From assembly GCA_036653215.1 (NCBI GenBank), contig JAVVUK010000020.1:1-21431 (forward strand): 21,431 bases of DNA. Reading direction: 5' to 3'. The notes beneath the pieces are model-generated. The model saw only the letters and a program-made list of their open reading frames with translations. It was not told the DNA's origin and did no database searches. Made by a program: the position numbers and the translations under genes. Source of the DNA: JADFUS01 sp036653215 (GTDB taxonomy: Bacteria > Bacteroidota > Bacteroidia > Bacteroidales > Rikenellaceae). Shown here in pieces: positions 7,401 through 15,626 of the stretch; the stretch's first letter is position 1, and each line of letters opens with the position of its first letter.

Positions 7401-7438
7401 AAAAAAGGTTATATCGTTTTACAAATATAACCTTTTTT
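7401..7438. terminator. Intrinsic terminator after dsbD
   Basis: A 14-bp inverted repeat (arms 7401-7414 and 7425-7438, 10-base loop) lies 19 bases beyond the dsbD stop on the minus strand and is followed there by a T-rich run. It should end the redox operon before the lipoprotein gene. Its left arm can also pair with 7373-7382 (see findings), so read-through may be controlled. Confidence 0.75.
7422..7429 (-). promoter_or_regulatory. Candidate -7 box for the lipoprotein-rSAM-GIN unit
   Basis: Minus-strand TATATTTG matches TAnnTTTG exactly and would give a leader of about 65 bases before the lipoprotein ATG. It lies in the loop and arm of the dsbD terminator. No TTTG is found at the -33 position. 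The match is short and could be chance in AT-rich DNA. Confidence 0.35.
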
Positions 7439-7457
7439 TAATATAATATTGATTTTT

Positions 7458-9494
7458 TTATTTTTTATATTCTTTTACTCCATTTTCAAGAAATTCGACA
7501 AAAGCATTGACATCGAGATTATATCCACGTGCAGGAGCAAGCAGAACTCCGTCTTTTCCAAGTAAAATGTAGTTAGGTTGTGCATTAACGCCCCATTTTT
7601 TACGTGCTATATATGCGTTTATGCGTCCTAACTCTTGTAAGACATTTCCGTTGTCGGCAGTTATCCAGTCGCTCTCAGGAAGCGTTTTCTTGTCGTCTGT
7701 ATATAGGGCAACAATGACATAGTCGTTGCGTAATATCTGAAGTACCTTTGGGTCACTCCATACACGAGCTTCCATCTCACGACAGTTTACACATCCGTGT
7801 CCTGTCACATCGACAAAAAGAGGCTTGTCTTGTGCTTTTGCTGCTGCCATAGCCTCGTTAAAGTCAAAGTAGCCGCTTAGTCCGTGTGGAAGACTTAGAA
7901 AATCGGAATATTTAGCCGTCTTGGCGTTTGAGTCTGGCGAATTAATAGTCATAGCACCATCGCCTCCCATAACGAAATCTTGTGTGTGGATAGGTGGCAT
8001 ATATCCCGATAGTGCTTTTAGAGGAGCACCCCACATTCCTGGAAGAAGATATACCACAAACGAGAGTGACGCTATTGAAAGTGCAAGACGTGTTACTGTA
8101 AGATGTTTAACTTCATCGTCATTTGCAAAACGGATCTTGCCAAGTAGATATAACCCCAATAGGGTAAAGACAACAATCCAAATTGCTAAATAAACCTCAC
8201 GGTCGAGTATCCCCCAATGATATGTTTGGTCGGCAACGCTGAAAAATTTTAGTCCTAAGGCAACTTCCAAAAATCCAAGAACAACCTTCACCGAGTTTAG
8301 CCAACCTCCGCTTTTAGGTAAGTTTTTAAGTAGAGATGGGAACATTGCAAAAATGGTGAATGGCAAGGCGAAAGCCACCGAGAAAGCAAACATGGTTACG
8401 ATAGGCTCCCAAAATTCACCTGAAGTAGATTTTATCAATACCGAGCCTACAATAGGTCCTGTGCATGAGAAAGAGACCAAAACAAGGGTCAAAGCCATAA
8501 AGAAGATACCCACAAGTCCTTTTTTATCGGCGTTTTGATCGCTTTTGTTGACCATAGAGCTTGGCAGAGAGATCTCAAAAGCACCGAAGAAAGAGGCCGC
8601 AAAAATCATAAACACGATAAAGAATACCATATTTGGCAACCAGTGTGTCGAAAGCCAGTTGAAAATGTCGGCGGTGACACTATCTCCTCCTAAAATACGA
8701 GTTATGAGGATTATGGCGGCAATAGGTAGAGTGTAAAGGACAACTATAAATAATCCATAAGAAAATGCTTTGGCACGTGCAGCAGCAGGAGAGCCACTGC
8801 CTTTCATGAAGAACGACACAGTCATCGGAATCATAGGGAAGACACAAGGGGTAAGAAGAGCTGCAAAACCCCAAAGGATAGCCTCAATTATGATGCTCCA
8901 AAGAGAGTTCCCTTGTTTCTCTTCTGTGGCAGGTGCTATAACGGCTTGATTGTTTGTTGTATCTGCCACAATGACTGGCGTTTCTTCAACGATAGTCGCT
9001 GTGTCTACTGTTGTTTCAGCAGAGGCTTCAATAGGAATTTCAGATTTTATCTTTATTGTAAATGTACTATCTGTGGGAGGCATACAACTTGTATCGTCGC
9101 AGATCATCCACTCCACATACATTTTTATAGTAGCTTCATCTTTAGTGAGTTTTACCTTTTGAGCAAAACGTGCGTGTCCTTCAAAATACCCGATTTCTAT
9201 TTTATAGACCTCATCGAATACTTTTGTAGGCTTTGTCTTTTGAAAGGCATTTCCTTGTTTTATTGCGCCATCAAGGCTTTTTGCTTTTACAATAGTGGCG
9301 TTAGGTCCGTTAAGTTCATAAGGACCCATGTCGTACATATGCCACCCTTTTCCTATTTTAGCATCAAGCACAATTTCATATATATTGTCTTTTATATGAG
9401 AAGTTGTTGCTTTCCACTTTACTAAATTAGGTTGTGCTGACGTCGCAAGGGACATCAGCACAACAACTAAAGATATTACAGCCTTTTTAATCAT
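7458..9494 (-). CDS. dsbD: Thiol:disulfide interchange protein DsbD (three-domain, complete)
   Basis: This inner-membrane protein passes electrons from cytoplasmic thioredoxin to periplasmic thiol proteins. The 678-aa protein has a signal peptide (1-20) and an N-terminal periplasmic DsbD-alpha domain with the redox pair Cys132/Cys137 (ICDDTSC). The CcdA-like membrane core of about eight helices (200-490) carries Cys217 (LLTPCVFPM) and Cys344 (SCTGPIVG). The C-terminal thioredoxin domain has GCVNC, Cys568/Cys571. All six relay cysteines of E. coli DsbD are therefore matched. It is the last gene of a four-gene operon, 13 nt after the Omp28-like gene. That order suggests TlpA-like and Omp28-like proteins are among its acceptors (inference). 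A hairpin terminator follows. Confidence 0.95.
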   Translation of the reverse strand: MIKKAVISLVVVLMSLATSAQPNLVKWKATTSHIKDNIYEIVLDAKIGKGWHMYDMGPYELNGPNATIVKAKSLDGAIKQGNAFQKTKPTKVFDEVYKIEIGYFEGHARFAQKVKLTKDEATIKMYVEWMICDDTSCMPPTDSTFTIKIKSEIPIEASAETTVDTATIVEETPVIVADTTNNQAVIAPATEEKQGNSLWSIIIEAILWGFAALLTPCVFPMIPMTVSFFMKGSGSPAAARAKAFSYGLFIVVLYTLPIAAIILITRILGGDSVTADIFNWLSTHWLPNMVFFIVFMIFAASFFGAFEISLPSSMVNKSDQNADKKGLVGIFFMALTLVLVSFSCTGPIVGSVLIKSTSGEFWEPIVTMFAFSVAFALPFTIFAMFPSLLKNLPKSGGWLNSVKVVLGFLEVALGLKFFSVADQTYHWGILDREVYLAIWIVVFTLLGLYLLGKIRFANDDEVKHLTVTRLALSIASLSFVVYLLPGMWGAPLKALSGYMPPIHTQDFVMGGDGAMTINSPDSNAKTAKYSDFLSLPHGLSGYFDFNEAMAAAKAQDKPLFVDVTGHGCVNCREMEARVWSDPKVLQILRNDYVIVALYTDDKKTLPESDWITADNGNVLQELGRINAYIARKKWGVNAQPNYILLGKDGVLLAPARGYNLDVNAFVEFLENGVKEYKK

Positions 9495-9507
9495 TAGACT
9501 AATTGTT

Positions 9508-10407
9508 TTAGTCGTTATATTTAAATGCTACTGGAGCACCTACTTTACAAACGACAACATTGTTGATATATAATTTGCCACCATCGGTGTCAGGAGTAGA
9601 TACATAAACTACTATTTTCGCATTTTCAGCTTTTGTCTTTGCAGGTAAAGGAATGATAAATTCTTTTGGTACTATACTTCCTTTTATCAGTGTGCCTGCA
9701 CCAAGTTCTTCACCTGTGACATTGCCTGATGGGGAGCCACCACGAACAGCGTTTCTATGTATATTAAAGTCATAACCCGTATATCCGTTGTTAGCTTGTT
9801 TGGCTTTTACTCCGTCTTCTACAACAATAGCACCAATCTTATAAACGCCATCGGCTGCAATTTTAATAGAGGTGTGTACTAAGAAGTTGCCATCTACAAA
9901 CTCTACAGCGGCCGAGATCCCAACTTTTGCAGGAAATTTAGTCTTTAATGCTTTGCATTTTGCAAGTATTTGAGCAGGAGTGCCATCTGAGAAGGTAGCA
10001 TCTTTTGTCTTACGAAGATCTAAGTTGACTGATGGAAATGAACTTACACCACAATATGCCTTATATTTAGTTGCCATAGTATTATACATAGGATCACTTT
10101 TGCTGTATGTATGTGCAACAACAGATACTATTTGGTCGGCATCTGGCCCATCTCCTATATTGTTTAATGAAGCAGCAATTCTTGGGCAAACTCCGCAACC
10201 GGTACCGGTATTGTTTACTACCATTGTGCGTTTAAAGAAATTGTCAAATTGCGTTGGCTTAGGATCAGCAGGTAGCTTTGTGTCTACTATTGGCTTATCC
10301 GGTTCGTCAGGTGTTGGTGGAGTGACTACATCATCAGAATTTGAAGATGAACAAGCAAAGGTAAAAGCAACCATTGCTAATAACGAAATGAATTTCATCG
10401 TTTTCAT
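9508..10407 (-). CDS. Omp28-like outer-membrane lipoprotein with thioredoxin-type CGVC site
   Basis: The 299-aa protein has a lipoprotein signal with predicted lipidated Cys19, then a Ser/Asp-rich start (SSSNSDD) and a Pro/Asp/Thr-rich linker to about residue 50. The acidic start resembles a surface-export signal. The body resembles the Omp28 family first described from Porphyromonas gingivalis: a thioredoxin-fold half with GTGCGVCPR (Cys71/Cys74) and a likely cis-proline loop SSFPSV (122-127), then a beta-rich half from about residue 160. Cys119 and later single cysteines are extra. It is encoded between the DUF6029-like barrel (38-nt gap) and dsbD (13-nt gap). The intact CxxC and the neighbouring reductase suggest a redox-active surface or outer-membrane protein. 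The substrate is unknown. Confidence 0.85.
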   Translation of the reverse strand: MKTMKFISLLAMVAFTFACSSSNSDDVVTPPTPDEPDKPIVDTKLPADPKPTQFDNFFKRTMVVNNTGTGCGVCPRIAASLNNIGDGPDADQIVSVVAHTYSKSDPMYNTMATKYKAYCGVSSFPSVNLDLRKTKDATFSDGTPAQILAKCKALKTKFPAKVGISAAVEFVDGNFLVHTSIKIAADGVYKIGAIVVEDGVKAKQANNGYTGYDFNIHRNAVRGGSPSGNVTGEELGAGTLIKGSIVPKEFIIPLPAKTKAENAKIVVYVSTPDTDGGKLYINNVVVCKVGAPVAFKYND

Positions 10408-10420
10408 ACTGTTTGTTTTT

Positions 10421-10440
10421 ATTAGGTTTAAATTAGGTTT
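10421..10440. repeat. Short direct repeat between omp28-like and barrel genes
   Basis: ATTAGGTTT occurs twice (10421-10429 and 10432-10440), 11 bases apart, in the 38-base gap of the redox operon. It could be a binding site or chance. No promoter or terminator is visible here. Confidence 0.4.
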
Positions 10441-10445
10441 TGTGT

Positions 10446-12047
10446 TTAGAAAGATGTTGTTAGCATAAGGCTAAACCCTGTATAGGCAGGAGTTAATCGG
10501 CATACGCCACCTGAACAGATATACCCTTCACGGTTACGCCCATAGCTAAGTTGAACTCTTGTACGAGATTTTGTATAGCTCGTTCCTACATTGTAATAGT
10601 GGAGATCTTGGTCTCCGCCATTATACATATCGCTGCCATAGAAGCTCCAAGCAGGAGATATGTTGTATTCTACCAAAGCAGCAACCCAATCGGGTTCTTC
10701 ACCCTCGATACATGAATATTGTAGCTCCGCACGGATAGAATGTTTCTTGTTGAACTTATATGTAATATCAGCAACAACGGTATTTGAGGTGTTTATATTA
10801 TCTGAAAATCCTTTGTCTGTGTTATACTGTTGACGAGAAAATAAAAGGCTTGTCTTAAAAGACTTGTCCCACTGACGTTCCACATCAACGTTTATGTCTC
10901 TCCATAACATTTCACTATTTTGTCCTGTTACCTTTTCTAAAGAGTAATAGTTTGAATAGTTAACGTGGAAATTCCAATATTTGCTACGTGTAGTTTTGTT
11001 TCTAAGATTGTAGTATGCATCTATCTGTCCGCCAATCTCACCGTCTGTGTTTGCAATATATGGGTATAGGTTGGTTAAAAGATAAGTATATTGACGAGTT
11101 AGTGCAGGAAGGTAGTTTATGACATTGCCAAGCCCAGCACCTCCATTTAGAGAAAGAAGGGTGTTCATATATTCCATTCTGCGGAACGAAGCCATGATGC
11201 CAAAGCCTTTGTCGCTATATCCTATCTCTCCTAATATGGTATTTCCTTTTTTTATCTTTCTGTCTGCAAAGTTACTAACATCATCCCCTTTGGCTGCATA
11301 TTCAAACTTGAAAGATACGCCTTTGTAGTCGAAATTTAGACGTGCCGAATACATATCAAGAGAAGGTGAAGATGGCATTAACAATGGTGGGTCTGTTTCA
11401 TCTGTTGTTGGTGTATCTGTTGACTCTTCTTTGTCTAAAGACTCAAAACGATTTACGTAACTTCCCTCTAAAGAGATAAGCCCATTGTGCCAGCCTACAA
11501 TTTCAGATAACGAGATGCTAAGGTCTACGCCTCTAACCCAAGAGTCTGCATGATCCATATATAGTCGTGGACGACCATACATACCTTTTACACTTACATA
11601 ATTGCCAAAATTATAAGAAGCACGAACACCTTCCAAAGAGTTGTTAAATCCTAACGCACGATCTTCGAAGCTACGGAAGACAATGCCGCTCCCAAACTGG
11701 TCGTATACGTCACCGACCAAGAAACTGAAGTTTTTATCTTGCCATTGTACATATTTTGATGTTAGCCCAATGCCTTTATAGTTAGGGTCAATTCCTTGTA
11801 GGGCAGGCATATACCCCTCTGCTAAAATCCCGGCAGAGAACTTGCCTATGCTATAATCGACTTTTAGATAGTCGTTCGATCCAAAACGGTCAGCAGGAGC
11901 ATCTAAGCCAAGTCCGTCGTCTTTAAAATAATAGATGTTGTTACTTTCAAGACTTCCGGAAATTTGCCCATTTCCTACTTTTATTTGTGATATGGCAGGC
12001 AGAGACGATAGCCCCATTGCTGCCAATAGAAAAATCTTCTTTACCAT
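10446..12047 (-). CDS. Outer-membrane beta-barrel protein, DUF6029-like
   Basis: The 533-aa protein has a signal peptide (1-20, ending AISQ). The rest is made of alternating amphipathic strands rich in Tyr, Gly, Asn, Ser and aromatic residues, ending in phenylalanine (LMLTTSF), the usual last-strand signature for barrel assembly. A Thr/Glu/Asp/Pro-rich loop lies near residues 208-230. There is no N-terminal plug or POTRA domain, so it is neither a TonB receptor nor Omp85. It resembles proteins I recall as DUF6029 in Bacteroidales, whose function is unknown. Its ATG overlaps the tlpA stop by one base (TAATG), so the two are translationally coupled. That coupling, and the Omp28-like and dsbD genes downstream, suggest a role tied to periplasmic thiol chemistry. 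Confidence 0.78.
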   Translation of the reverse strand: MVKKIFLLAAMGLSSLPAISQIKVGNGQISGSLESNNIYYFKDDGLGLDAPADRFGSNDYLKVDYSIGKFSAGILAEGYMPALQGIDPNYKGIGLTSKYVQWQDKNFSFLVGDVYDQFGSGIVFRSFEDRALGFNNSLEGVRASYNFGNYVSVKGMYGRPRLYMDHADSWVRGVDLSISLSEIVGWHNGLISLEGSYVNRFESLDKEESTDTPTTDETDPPLLMPSSPSLDMYSARLNFDYKGVSFKFEYAAKGDDVSNFADRKIKKGNTILGEIGYSDKGFGIMASFRRMEYMNTLLSLNGGAGLGNVINYLPALTRQYTYLLTNLYPYIANTDGEIGGQIDAYYNLRNKTTRSKYWNFHVNYSNYYSLEKVTGQNSEMLWRDINVDVERQWDKSFKTSLLFSRQQYNTDKGFSDNINTSNTVVADITYKFNKKHSIRAELQYSCIEGEEPDWVAALVEYNISPAWSFYGSDMYNGGDQDLHYYNVGTSYTKSRTRVQLSYGRNREGYICSGGVCRLTPAYTGFSLMLTTSF

Positions 12048-12529
12048 TATTTAAGAGCTTTTATTTTTTCAAACAAATCGTATTCACCGCCAGGAGTATA
12101 TCCGGAATGAGAATATATAATCTTACCTGTTGAATCACACACAAAGATCTGTGGGACGTTTGCCACATTCATGGCACGTTTAAAATCTTGATTTTTGTCG
12201 TATAAAACAGTGAACTCCCAACCAAAACCATTTGCCATAGCTTTTGCCTTTGCTAAAGAACGACTGTCATCGATGGATATGGCTATAACGTTAAAGTCAG
12301 CTTCTTTTTGCCAATCTTCAAGGTTTTCGTTTATAGAGTTTAGCTCCATAATACAAGGCTTGCAGGTTGTAGACCAAAATGATAAGATAAAAGGCTTCCC
12401 ATCGACAATGGAAGTGGTTTTTATTGTTTCTCCGTTGGCATTTTCTATGTTTGCCAATGGAATTGTTTGGGCTTTACAGATGTTGAAGCTCAATGATAGA
12501 ATTAGTGAAATGTAAAATAATTTTTTCAT
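12047..12529 (-). CDS. TlpA-like periplasmic thioredoxin-fold protein
   Basis: The 160-aa protein has a signal peptide cleaved near KA|Q (residues 20-21), so it acts outside the cytoplasm. One TlpA/ResA-type thioredoxin domain follows: FWSTTCKPC with the redox pair Cys56/Cys59, and the cis-proline motif VPQIFV (Val125-Pro126). Such proteins reduce specific disulfides (for example apocytochromes) or protect thiols, and are kept reduced by DsbD or CcdA. It is the first gene of the tlpA-barrel-omp28-dsbD operon and overlaps the barrel gene. A TATTTTTG -7 box lies about 27 bases upstream. Cys18 within the signal region might act as a lipobox, but the sequence around it (FNIC) fits poorly. The specific client is unknown. 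Confidence 0.9.
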   Translation of the reverse strand: MKKLFYISLILSLSFNICKAQTIPLANIENANGETIKTTSIVDGKPFILSFWSTTCKPCIMELNSINENLEDWQKEADFNVIAISIDDSRSLAKAKAMANGFGWEFTVLYDKNQDFKRAMNVANVPQIFVCDSTGKIIYSHSGYTPGGEYDLFEKIKALK

Positions 12530-12555
12530 ATATTTTGTTAGATTTTAGGTTCTCA

Positions 12556-12581
12556 CAAAAATAAGATTAAATTTTTACAAA
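12556..12581 (-). promoter_or_regulatory. Candidate promoter of the tlpA-barrel-omp28-dsbD operon
   Basis: Minus-strand TATTTTTG (12563-12556) matches TAnnTTTG. A TTTG at 12581-12578 lies only 14 bases upstream, shorter than the usual spacing near 20, so the -33 element is uncertain. It sits in the 64-base gap after the symporter gene. No strong terminator hairpin was found there, so some read-through is possible. Confidence 0.45.
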
Positions 12582-12593
12582 ACATAGTTTTTT

Positions 12594-13757
12594 TTACATT
12601 TTTTTTAGTTTATCAACAACTATGGCGATTGCACCGTCTCCCATAATGTTCCCAGCAGTGCCAAATCCGTCCATAGTAATATATATAGCGATCATAATTC
12701 CTGACATCCCCTCATCAAAGCCTAAGACGGAACTTAGAAGTCCTAAGGCTGCCATGATCGCTCCGCCTGGAACGCCTGGTGCAGCGACCATCGTCACGCT
12801 AAGGGAGAAGATGAATGTTGTCATAAGTCCCCACGAAATTTCGCCTCCTGTCATCAAAATTATAGCCATAGAACAAGCCACTATCTTTAACATACTTGCA
12901 GATAGGTGTATTGTTGCACATAGAGGAATAACAAAGTCAGCGACATCTTCCTCAACGCCGTTTTTGAGCGTGTTTTCAAGAGTTACAGGAATGGTGGCGG
13001 CAGAAGATTGAGTTCCCAATGCTGTTACATAAGCAGGTAGCATGGTGCGTAACATCTTAAATGGGTTTCTCTTAGCTATCCACCCGGCGATAGAATATTG
13101 TAGTACGATGAGTAATATGTGTAATACAAAAATTATGATTATGACTTTTAAAAATAGGGTAGAGACGATCATAATCTGACCATCGGCAACCATCTTTAGG
13201 AAAACACCAAATATATATATAGGTAAAAAAGGTATGATGATGGCTGTTATGATTTTCATTATTATAGCTCGAAATTCTACTAATGTATATTTTATATATT
13301 TACTATCGCTGTATGCTGCTCCAAGTCCAAGCACGAAAGCTAATATTAAAGCAGACGTAACACCAAAAAGTGCAGGCATATCTATTGTGAAATATGGAGC
13401 AAAAGCACTTCCCTGTCCGAGATTTAAACTTCCAAAATCACTTCCCCCGACAAGTAAAAAAGAGTAGAGCCACCAACATACAATAAGAGTAAGAAATCCT
13501 GTTACCACAGTAGAGCCATAGGCAATGCCCGTTGTTATGCCGAGCATCTTACCGCTTGTTTTTCCAAGTTCAGCGATGCCGGGAGCTACCAATCCTAAGA
13601 TCAATAAAGGAATTATAAAGCCTAAGAAGTTTGAAAATATGCTATTTATTGTTGTGAAAAGGCGTACTCCCCATGTTGGCATTATGAAACCTATTGCTGT
13701 ACCTAAGGCTATGGCAATAAGAATTTTCCAAATCAAATTTACTTTTCTTTTTCTCAT
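12594..13757 (-). CDS. SLC1-fold (DAACS family) cation symporter, divergent
   Basis: The 387-aa inner-membrane protein has the GltP/GltPh-type layout: about eight helices plus two re-entrant hairpins. Hairpin 1 has the Ser-rich SSAATIP (251-257) and hairpin 2 has APGVPGG (326-332). The helix 8 motif DGFGTAGNIMGD (363-374) keeps the ion-binding Asn370 and Asp374. The canonical NMDGT of helix 7 reads HLSAS (284-288), and the position of substrate-binding Arg397 in GltPh is Gly366, so an acidic substrate is unlikely. I use ATG 13757. An in-frame TTG at 13769 would add four residues, but it overlaps the upstream stop. The gene follows the Omp85-like gene by 8 bases, so the two are probably co-transcribed. 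Family is firm; substrate is unknown. Confidence 0.88.
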   Translation of the reverse strand: MRKRKVNLIWKILIAIALGTAIGFIMPTWGVRLFTTINSIFSNFLGFIIPLLILGLVAPGIAELGKTSGKMLGITTGIAYGSTVVTGFLTLIVCWWLYSFLLVGGSDFGSLNLGQGSAFAPYFTIDMPALFGVTSALILAFVLGLGAAYSDSKYIKYTLVEFRAIIMKIITAIIIPFLPIYIFGVFLKMVADGQIMIVSTLFLKVIIIIFVLHILLIVLQYSIAGWIAKRNPFKMLRTMLPAYVTALGTQSSAATIPVTLENTLKNGVEEDVADFVIPLCATIHLSASMLKIVACSMAIILMTGGEISWGLMTTFIFSLSVTMVAAPGVPGGAIMAALGLLSSVLGFDEGMSGIMIAIYITMDGFGTAGNIMGDGAIAIVVDKLKKM

Positions 13758-13765
13758 TTTAAAAA

Positions 13766-15607
13766 TCAATCAAATGGTATATATGACGGTTTGTCTGGTC
13801 TAAAGCTCTCTGGTATTAATTTTGGCTCTGTGGCGATGTTGTATAGTGAGTTACGCCAATTAGGGTTGCTTCGTATAGCTACTCCAAGACGTATCTGGAT
13901 GGTGCTGACAATTAATTTCTCATTTTTTATACGTAATCCCATGCCCATGATACCATAAAATTCATTTTTAAAAGGGTTGTTACTTTTAGATCCTATTGTC
14001 CCTATGTCTACATATCCAAAAAAGGCAAAACGAAAGCCGTATACGTGTAGTGGAGTAAAGAGAACGCTCTCGGCACTCGCCTTTAGTCTTGTAGATCCTT
14101 GTGCATCTTTGCTTACGGAAAGCAGGTTGTAATAGTTGTCAAACTTTATGGTTGTACGCTCTCCCTCAAGTAAATCCATGCCTGTGGTATAACGCAACTT
14201 GAAAAATTGTCTTACGTGGTAGCCTGGAGCTATGGTTATCAAATTAGTGAAATAGTTAATTGAGGCATCTAAGACCATTCTTTCGGTTGTGTTTCTCTTG
14301 GGAGCTAAAAATGTGCCAAAGTTTACCTCCGCTTTTAAATAACCTAATTTTATTAAATTACCCATTTTTAACTTAATACCTGTGTATGGTAAATTTTCAA
14401 ATTCCCCTCTGCGAAAGCCTCCTACAGCTTCAACTTTATATCCATAAGGAATGGTTTCCGTATGTCCATATCCATATATAAGGTTGCCAGAGTAAAACTT
14501 TTCCCTATATAGCCCGAAGGTAGCTATGAAATCAAGGTTGTTATGAAACCATGGATTTAGAGTCGCTGACACTTTTGGACGTTTGCTATATCTTGTGAAA
14601 AAAGAACCTACATTGAAGTATAAGTTGTTGTTGAAGTTACCAAGCGTAAACGACTTACCGCCCCAAATATGGGCATTTTGGTGTTGCGTTGTTATCTTTT
14701 TTGGAATAGAGAAGTAGCTGTCATAAGAACGGATGGCTGAATATCCAGCCCCAAAGGCATAATCTCCATCTTTAACGAAGAATTTCTCAACTTTAGCTCT
14801 AAATAGATAGGAGCTATCGCCTGCACCGACTCCTGTGGAAAGGTCTATATATTTACCTGCTAAGTTGTGCATATCGTATCCTACCTCCGCTCGACGTGCA
14901 TAGTCTTTCTCTAAGATATTTATAAAATATCGTAGGGTGAAGGTGTTTCCTGTACCCATAAAGTTGCGATCGCTGATGAACATTTCTGCATCGGAGCTGA
15001 AACGATATGTGCCTCCAACACGTAAAGAGAGGTTGTCTTGTGTGACAACATATACGTTTACCATATCGCTATTTGTCGGCGAAGGCATCATATATATGTC
15101 GACACTTGTAAATATATCACTTGCCCTTAAAAGAGCGAGTGAATTTTCTATATTTTGGCTTCTTACCCTATCTCCAGGTTCAAAGAGAAGACCTTTTTCT
15201 ATAATAGAACTTCTCGATAGGTGGTGTAGCGTGTTGCCTGCTTTATAAAGAAATTTTATGAATTTCCTCTTTACGGTTTCTGTATCAAAAGGACGTGCCT
15301 TGACTATAAATATAGAATCTATAATTTTACCTACATATTCTTGATATTTATCGATCTTGTGTAGCTCTTCTTCTGAGAAGTCTTGACTAAATAGGTTAGA
15401 TAAAATTATGTTTTTTATCGCTTTATCACTTATGGTGGTGTCTACACGAACGAAATTATCGGTTATGTTTTCAGATATAATTCTGTCCTTTGTATTTGCA
15501 GATATGATGTTTAATTTGGTGGTGCTGAGTGAGTCTTGAGCATACAAAACCTCAGTTGCAAATAGTGCAACTGTTGCTAATATCGCTAATTTAAGATGTT
15601 TCGACAT
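13766..15607 (-). CDS. Omp85/BamA-TamA-like outer-membrane protein
   Basis: The 613-aa protein has a signal peptide (1-23, ending LYAQ) and an unassigned region to about 90. A POTRA-like segment (about 93-200) follows, with the pattern LLFEPGD (residues 139-145), then IENSLALLRAS and VVTQD. The remaining 400 residues are a beta-barrel rich in Gly, Tyr and Phe. This is the Omp85 plan (POTRA plus barrel). The number of POTRAs is smaller than in canonical BamA (usually five), so it is more likely a TamA-like or lineage-specific member than the essential BamA. The C-terminus (SYIPFD) lacks a clean terminal aromatic. The SLC1 transporter gene starts 8 bases downstream. It is transcribed divergently from rarA with overlapping promoters. 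Client proteins or lipids are unknown. Confidence 0.8.
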   Translation of the reverse strand: MSKHLKLAILATVALFATEVLYAQDSLSTTKLNIISANTKDRIISENITDNFVRVDTTISDKAIKNIILSNLFSQDFSEEELHKIDKYQEYVGKIIDSIFIVKARPFDTETVKRKFIKFLYKAGNTLHHLSRSSIIEKGLLFEPGDRVRSQNIENSLALLRASDIFTSVDIYMMPSPTNSDMVNVYVVTQDNLSLRVGGTYRFSSDAEMFISDRNFMGTGNTFTLRYFINILEKDYARRAEVGYDMHNLAGKYIDLSTGVGAGDSSYLFRAKVEKFFVKDGDYAFGAGYSAIRSYDSYFSIPKKITTQHQNAHIWGGKSFTLGNFNNNLYFNVGSFFTRYSKRPKVSATLNPWFHNNLDFIATFGLYREKFYSGNLIYGYGHTETIPYGYKVEAVGGFRRGEFENLPYTGIKLKMGNLIKLGYLKAEVNFGTFLAPKRNTTERMVLDASINYFTNLITIAPGYHVRQFFKLRYTTGMDLLEGERTTIKFDNYYNLLSVSKDAQGSTRLKASAESVLFTPLHVYGFRFAFFGYVDIGTIGSKSNNPFKNEFYGIMGMGLRIKNEKLIVSTIQIRLGVAIRSNPNWRNSLYNIATEPKLIPESFRPDKPSYIPFD

Positions 15608-15626
15608 TAAAAAATTTAATATTTCT

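Noticed and set aside
8913..9425. 170-codon open frame on the plus strand opposite dsbD
   Set aside because: It is antisense to a clearly coding gene, has Cys/Phe/Tyr-rich composition with no recognisable motif, and has no promoter.
12571..12600. Terminator after the SLC1 transporter gene
   Set aside because: Only a 5-bp A/T-rich pairing (AAAAC with GTTTT) near T tracts is seen, too weak to claim.
13758..13769. TTG start at 13769 for the SLC1 transporter (four extra residues)
   Set aside because: It would overlap the Omp85-like stop, whereas an ATG 12 bases downstream immediately precedes the basic residues and first membrane helix typical of the family start.
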